25,195 nucleotides of DNA, taken from contig SFFS01000012.1 in assembly GCA_004557805.1 (NCBI GenBank), forward strand, positions 1-25,195, read 5' to 3'. Under the pieces are notes generated by a model. It saw only the letters and a program-made list of their open reading frames with translations. It made no database searches and had not been told where the DNA came from. The DNA comes from Clostridiales bacterium. GTDB lineage: Bacteria; Bacillota; Clostridia; Christensenellales; Aristaeellaceae. Every line of letters begins with the position of its first letter. The first letter of the stretch is position 1. A program made the translations under genes and the position numbers. Positions 21,264 through 25,195 of this stretch are shown here, one piece after another.

Positions 21264-22036
21264 AAACGTTCAAAAAACTGTATCTGGCCGCTGTGCTGAT
21301 CTTCCTTTACGCGCCGATTGCTGTGCTGATCGTTTATTCGTTCAACGCCAGCGAGACGCGCGCGGTATGGGGCGGCTTTTCGCTCAAATGGTATGGCGAG
21401 CTGCTGCACGACGAGTCGATTCTGCAGGCGCTGTATGTGACGGTTTCCGTGGCCGCGCTGGCCACGCTGGCCGCGACGGTGCTCGGCACGCTGGCCGCCG
21501 TCGGCATCCATTCGATGAAGGCCGGCATGCGCGCGGTGTTCATGAACATTACGAACCTGCCGATGCTCATGCCCGATATCGTCACCGGCATTTCGCTGAT
21601 GATCCTCTTTCTTTTCGCGCGCGTGCCGCGCGGCTACGGCACCATGCTCATGGCGCATATCACGTTCGATACGCCGTATGTGATCTTCTCGGTGCTGCCG
21701 CGCCTCAAGCGCATGGATAAAAACCTCTACGAGGCCGCGCTTGACCTGGGCTGTCCGCCCGCGCAGGCGCTGAAAAAGGTGATCCTGCCGCAGATTATGC
21801 CCGGCGTGGTCACCGGCGCGCTTCTGTCGTTTACAATGTCGCTGGACGATTTCGCAATCAGCTACTTCACGTCCGTGCGCACGCAGAACCTGTCGATGCT
21901 CATCTATTCGATGACGCGCCGCAAGGTTCCGCCGACGATCAACGCGCTGTCCACCGTCATGTTCCTGACCGTGCTGGCGCTCTTGCTGCTCATCACCGGT
22001 CGGAGCAATAAGGCCGATAAGGCCGCAACAAAATAA
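21260..22036 (+). CDS. potC: Polyamine-type ABC transporter permease
   Basis: A 258-residue second permease subunit. It starts with GTG at 21260, overlapping the potB stop by four bases and preceded by GGGAG. The first membrane segment is LYLAAVLIFLYAPIAVLIVYS, and the EAA loop is EAALDLGCPPAQALKKVILP. The sequence SFNASETRAVWGGFSLKWY is typical of PotC. It forms the heterodimeric channel with PotB, and is followed by the binding-protein gene after 17 bases. Confidence 0.94.
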   Translation: MKTFKKLYLAAVLIFLYAPIAVLIVYSFNASETRAVWGGFSLKWYGELLHDESILQALYVTVSVAALATLAATVLGTLAAVGIHSMKAGMRAVFMNITNLPMLMPDIVTGISLMILFLFARVPRGYGTMLMAHITFDTPYVIFSVLPRLKRMDKNLYEAALDLGCPPAQALKKVILPQIMPGVVTGALLSFTMSLDDFAISYFTSVRTQNLSMLIYSMTRRKVPPTINALSTVMFLTVLALLLLITGRSNKADKAATK

Positions 22037-22053
22037 AAGGGGGATTTTTGCCG

Positions 22054-23103
22054 ATGAAAAAGATTCTTGCTGCCGCGCTTGCGCTTGCGCTCGCGCTGGC
22101 CGCCCTCCCGGCGCTGGCCGCCGAAGAAGTCAACGTCTTCAACTGGGAAGACTATATCTGCGACGATGCGATCAAGCTCTTCGAAGAAGAAACGGGCATC
22201 AAGGTCAACTATATGCGCTTCACCACCAACGAGGATATGCTCGTGCAGGTGGAGAACGATCCGGCAAACTATGACGTGATCTTTCCCTCGGATTACATCA
22301 TCGAACGCCTGATTTCCAAGGACTTGCTGGAGGAGCTGGATTATTCCCAGTTGCCCAACGCGACGGAGAATACGCTCGACTGGCTCAAGTCGACCGACTA
22401 TGATCCCACCGGCGCGTATTCCGTGCCGTACATGTGGGGCACCGTGGGCATCCTCTATAACAAAACCATGGTGTCCGCGCCCATTACCAGCTGGACTTCC
22501 ATGTGGGATGAGCAGTATGTCGACAATGTGTTCATGATGGACTCCATCCGCGATACGCTCGGCGTGACGCTGAAGATGCTCGGCTATTCGATGAACACGC
22601 GCGATAAAGACGCGCTGAACGAGGCGAAGGAAAAGCTGATCGAGCAAAAGAAGGCGGGCATCGTCAAGGCCTATCAGGTCGACGAGACGAAGGACAAGAT
22701 GATTGCGGGCGAGGCGGCGATGGGCCTGATGTGGTCGGGCGACGCGGCCTATGCGATGAGCTACAGCGACGATCTGGCCTACGTTGTGCCGGAGGAAGGC
22801 TCCAACGTGTGGGTCGACGGCCTGTGCGTGCCCAAGGGCGCGAAGAACTACGACAACGCCATGAAGTTTATCAACTTCCTCTGCCGTCCCGACGTGGCGA
22901 AGATGAACTTCGATGAAATTTACTACTGCACGCCCAACAAGGGCGCGATCGAGCTCATCGGCGCGGAAGAGCCCGAGCTGCTCGAGGACGAGACGCTGTT
23001 CCCCACCGACGAAACCGTGGCCCGCTGCGAATTCTTCCATGATATTTCGCAGGATATTCAGATTTACAACCGCATCTGGCTTGCGGTCAAGAGCGCGCGG
23101 TAA
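22054..23103 (+). CDS. potD: Polyamine-type ABC transporter substrate-binding protein
   Basis: A 349-residue PotD-like binding protein that captures the substrate outside the membrane. The start is ATG 22054, nine bases after GGGGGA; a TTG six bases earlier is too close to that site. A signal peptide covers residues 1-23, ending ALA-AEE. There is no lipobox cysteine, odd for a Gram-positive binding protein. Compared from memory with E. coli PotD, the substrate-cage residues W31, Y34, W227, W253 and D255 are kept, while the D168/E171 pair appears as S and D. This supports an amine ligand, spermidine, putrescine or a related quaternary amine, but not which one. It ends at a repeated hairpin and a true terminator. 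Confidence 0.92.
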   Translation: MKKILAAALALALALAALPALAAEEVNVFNWEDYICDDAIKLFEEETGIKVNYMRFTTNEDMLVQVENDPANYDVIFPSDYIIERLISKDLLEELDYSQLPNATENTLDWLKSTDYDPTGAYSVPYMWGTVGILYNKTMVSAPITSWTSMWDEQYVDNVFMMDSIRDTLGVTLKMLGYSMNTRDKDALNEAKEKLIEQKKAGIVKAYQVDETKDKMIAGEAAMGLMWSGDAAYAMSYSDDLAYVVPEEGSNVWVDGLCVPKGAKNYDNAMKFINFLCRPDVAKMNFDEIYYCTPNKGAIELIGAEEPELLEDETLFPTDETVARCEFFHDISQDIQIYNRIWLAVKSAR

Positions 23104-23110
23104 CGGCTGG

Positions 23111-23139
23111 GTTTTCGGCGCGTGCGCGCCGGAAAAAAC
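23111..23139. repeat. 29-bp palindromic repeat, copy 2
   Basis: This is the second copy of the near-palindrome at 17734-17762 (27 of 29 bases identical; only two loop bases differ). It begins 7 bases after the potD stop and precedes the separate potD terminator by about 20 bases, the same layout as copy 1. Confidence 0.7.
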
Positions 23140-23158
23140 AGATTCGCGGCGTTTCCTG

Positions 23159-23192
23159 AAAACGGACGGCAGACAGGCCGCCCGTTTTTTTT
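23159..23192 (+). terminator. Terminator of the XRE-potABCD operon
   Basis: A stem of AAAACGGaCGGC (23159-23170) with GCCGcCCGTTTT (23177-23188), one mismatch and an AGACAG loop, ends in eight T residues (23185-23192). It is a strong rho-independent terminator. Confidence 0.88.
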
Positions 23193-23211
23193 CATGCGCA
23201 GGTTTTGCCGG

Positions 23212-23239
23212 TTGACTTTTTTCGGCGAAAGTTTATAAT
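23212..23239 (+). promoter_or_regulatory. Promoter of the BMP transporter genes
   Basis: TTGACT (23212-23217), a 16-bp spacer and a perfect TATAAT (23234-23239). The start would be near 23246, about 26 bases before the ATG at 23272, which has a consensus AGGAGG site. Confidence 0.8.
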
Positions 23240-23271
23240 CTATATCATTACAAATAGGAGGTTTTTGAATC

Positions 23272-24357
23272 ATGAAAAAACTCGTGGCGTTTATGCTGGC
23301 CGTGCTGATGGCGGCGTCTTTGCTGTCCGTCGCGTCGGCTGAAAGCAAGGTTTACAACGTGGTGAACCTCGTCAACGGCAACCTGGGCGATAAGTCCTTC
23401 TTCGACTCCGCAGAAGCGGGTCTCAAACAGCTGGCCGACGCGGGCCGCATCACCTATAAGACCATCGAAATGGGCGGCGCCGACAGCGATCAGCCGACAT
23501 GGCTTTCCACCCTGTACGACGTTTCCGATTCCGGCGAATATGATCTGGTCATCTGCGGCACCTACCAGATGCCCGATTACCTCAAGGAAGTCGCCGAGCA
23601 GTATCCGGATCAGAAATATCTGATTTACGACGACACCACCTATGTCGGCGAATGCGAAAATATCGTCAACATTTCCTTCCGCCAGAACGATCTGGGCTAT
23701 CTGTGCGGCGTGCTCGCGGGCGCGCTTACCGGCGATACCTCCTTTGAAAAGATCAACCCTGAAAAGGTCGTCGGCTTCGTCGGCGGCGTGGACAGCCCCG
23801 TCATCAACGATTTCCTCTACGGTTTCATCGAGGGCGCGCAGAGCGTCGAACCCGACATCAAGGTCTGCACCCGCTACACCAACGATTATGTCGATACCGC
23901 CATCGCCAAGGAAAAGGCCGAGAGCATGATTAACGACTACGCCTGCGATATCGTCTGGGGCGTGGCCGGCAACTCCGGCAACGGCGCGGCCGAAGCCGGC
24001 CTGGAAACCGGCAAGGCGTGGTTCATCGGCGTCGATTCCGACCAGGAACTGACCTTCTCGCCTGAGCTCGCTGCCAACACCCTCACCTCCGGCCTGAAGA
24101 ACATCGGCGACGCGATCGTCTGGATCTTCGACCAGTGGGATGCCGGCAACACCTTCTGGGGCACCGAAGTCAGCCTGGGCATCCCCGAGGGCGGCGTGGG
24201 CATCGTGACCGACAAGAACTTCACCAAGCTGCCGCAGGCCGTGCAGGACGCCGTGATTTCCGCGAAGGAGAAGATCGTCTCCGGCGAAATCGTCGTTGAC
24301 AGCGCGATCACCGATAACGAAGGCGCCATGACGCTGCGCGATTCCGTGCAGCCCTGA
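23272..24357 (+). CDS. BMP-family ABC transporter substrate-binding protein
   Basis: A 361-residue basic-membrane-protein (BMP/PnrA) family binding protein. Members mostly bind nucleosides and feed NupABC/YufNOPQ-type importers. A signal peptide (residues 1-24, ending SVASA-ES) is followed by family blocks: GNLGDKSFFDSAEAGL, FRQNDLGYLCGVLAG, VVGFVGGVDSPVINDF and DIVWGVAGNSGNGAAEA. There is no lipobox cysteine, as in the potD product above. The gene has its own strong promoter and is followed by a hairpin-rich spacer and an ABC ATPase gene, so it is likely expressed more highly than the rest of the transporter. The ligand is most likely a nucleoside, by family only. Confidence 0.9.
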   Translation: MKKLVAFMLAVLMAASLLSVASAESKVYNVVNLVNGNLGDKSFFDSAEAGLKQLADAGRITYKTIEMGGADSDQPTWLSTLYDVSDSGEYDLVICGTYQMPDYLKEVAEQYPDQKYLIYDDTTYVGECENIVNISFRQNDLGYLCGVLAGALTGDTSFEKINPEKVVGFVGGVDSPVINDFLYGFIEGAQSVEPDIKVCTRYTNDYVDTAIAKEKAESMINDYACDIVWGVAGNSGNGAAEAGLETGKAWFIGVDSDQELTFSPELAANTLTSGLKNIGDAIVWIFDQWDAGNTFWGTEVSLGIPEGGVGIVTDKNFTKLPQAVQDAVISAKEKIVSGEIVVDSAITDNEGAMTLRDSVQP

Positions 24358-24372
24358 GGGAAAAGCGAATGA

Positions 24373-24417
24373 CAAGGGGAGAACTTTTCCTTTGCGAAAA
24401 GGAGAGGTTTCCCCTTG
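24373..24417 (+). other. Nested hairpin in the BMP-ATPase spacer
   Basis: CAAGGGGA (24373-24380) pairs with TCCCCTTG (24410-24417) and encloses CTTTTC-N6-GAAAAG (24384-24389 with 24396-24401). It lies 15 bases after the BMP-gene stop. It is followed by a further CTGC/GCAG hairpin near 24450 and then the terminator at 24484. It may be a mobile palindromic repeat unit or an RNA stabiliser. No riboswitch class is recognised. Confidence 0.4.
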
Positions 24418-24483
24418 GCCCCCCTCCGAAGGAAACTGCCCGGCGCAGGGAAAGCGTTTTTTCGGGGGAGAGCGTGAGAGTGG

Positions 24484-24515
24484 GGCCTTCTTTCTTTCGA
24501 AAGAAGGCCTTTCTT
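24484..24515 (+). terminator. Attenuator terminator between binding-protein and ATPase genes
   Basis: A perfect 11-bp stem, GGCCTTCTTTC (24484-24494) and its complement (24499-24509), with a TTTC loop, is followed by TTTCTT. It sits between two genes of one transporter, so it probably lets only part of the transcripts continue. Confidence 0.75.
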
Positions 24516-24546
24516 GTGAAAAGACGGACGAGGAGGGAACACGCGC

Positions 24547-25195
24547 ATGGAGCAGACGAACGCCGTAGAGATGCGGAAGATTACGAAGATCTATTCCAAC
24601 GGCATCGCGGCGAACAAAGACGTGGATTTTTCCGTGCGGCGGGGCGAAATTCACGCGCTGATGGGCGAAAACGGCGCGGGCAAATCGACGCTGATGAAGA
24701 TGCTCTTCGGGCTGGAACAGCCCACGGGCGGAGAAATTTTCGTCAATGGCGAAAAGGTGGCGGTGACCTCGCCGAACGTGGCGATTGCGCACGGCATCGG
24801 CATGGTGCATCAGCACTTCATGCTTGTGCCCTCGCTGACGGTTGCGGAAAACATGGTGCTGGGCATCGCGCCGAAAAAGGGCGGGCTTTTCCTTGACAGG
24901 CAGCAGGCCGTGGCGCTTACGCGCAAATACGCCGAGGAGTTCAACCTGGACGTCGACCCGGATGCGAAGGTGATGGACATTCCGGTGGGCATGAAGCAGA
25001 AGGTGGAGATTCTCAAGGCGCTGGCGCGCGGCGCGAAGATCCTCATCCTCGACGAGCCGACGGCCGTGCTGACCACGCAGGAGACGGCGGAGCTGTTCCG
25101 CGAGCTGGTGCATTTGAAGGAGCAGGGGTATACGATCATCTTCATTTCCCACAAGCTGCGCGAGATCATGCAGATTACCGACCGGCTGACCATCC
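24547..25195 (+). CDS. BMP-type (nucleoside/sugar) ABC transporter ATP-binding protein, 5' part
   Basis: The first 216 residues of an ABC ATPase that runs past the window end. Walker A is GENGAGKST with K46, the Q-loop is MVHQHFMLVPSLTVAENM, the signature is the variant PVGMKQKVEILKAL, Walker B is ILILDEPTAVLT, and the switch histidine is in FISHKLRE. These features are characteristic of the NupA/YufO-type double-ATPase proteins of BMP transporters (about 500 residues with two ATPase halves). Only the first half is visible. The ATG follows GAGGAGGGA and lies 31 bases after the attenuator. Permease genes are expected just outside the window. Confidence 0.92.
   Translation, partial: MEQTNAVEMRKITKIYSNGIAANKDVDFSVRRGEIHALMGENGAGKSTLMKMLFGLEQPTGGEIFVNGEKVAVTSPNVAIAHGIGMVHQHFMLVPSLTVAENMVLGIAPKKGGLFLDRQQAVALTRKYAEEFNLDVDPDAKVMDIPVGMKQKVEILKALARGAKILILDEPTAVLTTQETAELFRELVHLKEQGYTIIFISHKLREIMQITDRLTI

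Noticed and set aside
23248..25152. Minus-strand open frame of 634 codons opposite the BMP transporter genes
   Set aside because: The plus strand has a consensus promoter, ribosome site, signal peptide and family motifs; the antisense product is a codon-bias artefact.

Overview
The window reads as chromosomal DNA from a GC-rich (about 60% by eye) anaerobic Firmicute, probably class Clostridia. The reasons are strong Shine-Dalgarno sites, sigma-A type promoters (TTGACA/TATAAT, 16-18 bp spacers), RecD2 and ComFC homologues, a SpoVB/MurJ-type flippase, flavin-based acyl-CoA redox chemistry and a BMP-family nucleoside-type ABC system. Genes are tightly packed. No tRNA, rRNA, CRISPR array, insertion sequence or phage gene was seen. 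Genus cannot be named from this sequence alone.

Layout. (1) 1-2239, plus strand: the end of a LarA-like racemase, then a split altronate-dehydratase-like enzyme (separate SAF subunit and catalytic subunit), apparently a 2-hydroxy-acid or sugar-acid catabolic operon. (2) 2323-2820: soluble inorganic pyrophosphatase, convergent with a LysR regulator (2828-3769, minus). (3) 3962-12611, plus strand: an eight-gene CoA operon divergent from the LysR gene. It encodes a divergent acyl-CoA dehydrogenase, a CaiB-type CoA-transferase, a second classical acyl-CoA dehydrogenase, EtfB, EtfA, a desulfoferrodoxin-like protein with no histidine, a metallo-beta-lactamase-fold hydrolase and an acyl-CoA ligase. 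(4) 12939-18570: housekeeping genes, namely dCMP deaminase (-), flippase (+), ComFC (-), RecD2 (-) and a short-chain dehydrogenase (-). (5) 18820-23103, plus strand: an XRE-cupin regulator and potABCD, a polyamine-type ABC importer, behind a promoter with GTTTAGC inverted repeats. (6) 23272-end: a BMP-family binding protein and the start of its ABC ATPase.

How the genes work together. The large CoA operon can load an unknown carboxylic acid onto CoA (ligase, CoA-transferase) and oxidise or reduce the acyl-CoA through two dehydrogenases and an electron-transfer flavoprotein. No enoyl-CoA hydratase, 3-hydroxyacyl-CoA dehydrogenase, thiolase or FixC/FixX is present. It therefore looks like a cai/fix-, caffeate- or butyrobetaine-type activation-and-reduction module rather than full beta-oxidation. 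EtfB carries a DGDTGQ motif resembling that of flavin-bifurcating ETFs. The most unusual member is the His-less desulfoferrodoxin-like protein at 9437-9982. The pot operon is probably controlled by its own XRE-cupin protein.

Regulatory architecture is visible in several places: paired divergent promoters at 3797-3910 and 18629-18720, intra-operon terminator-like hairpins at 2257-2290, 5156-5187 and 24484-24515, and a 29-bp palindromic element repeated directly after two stop codons (17734-17762 and 23111-23139).
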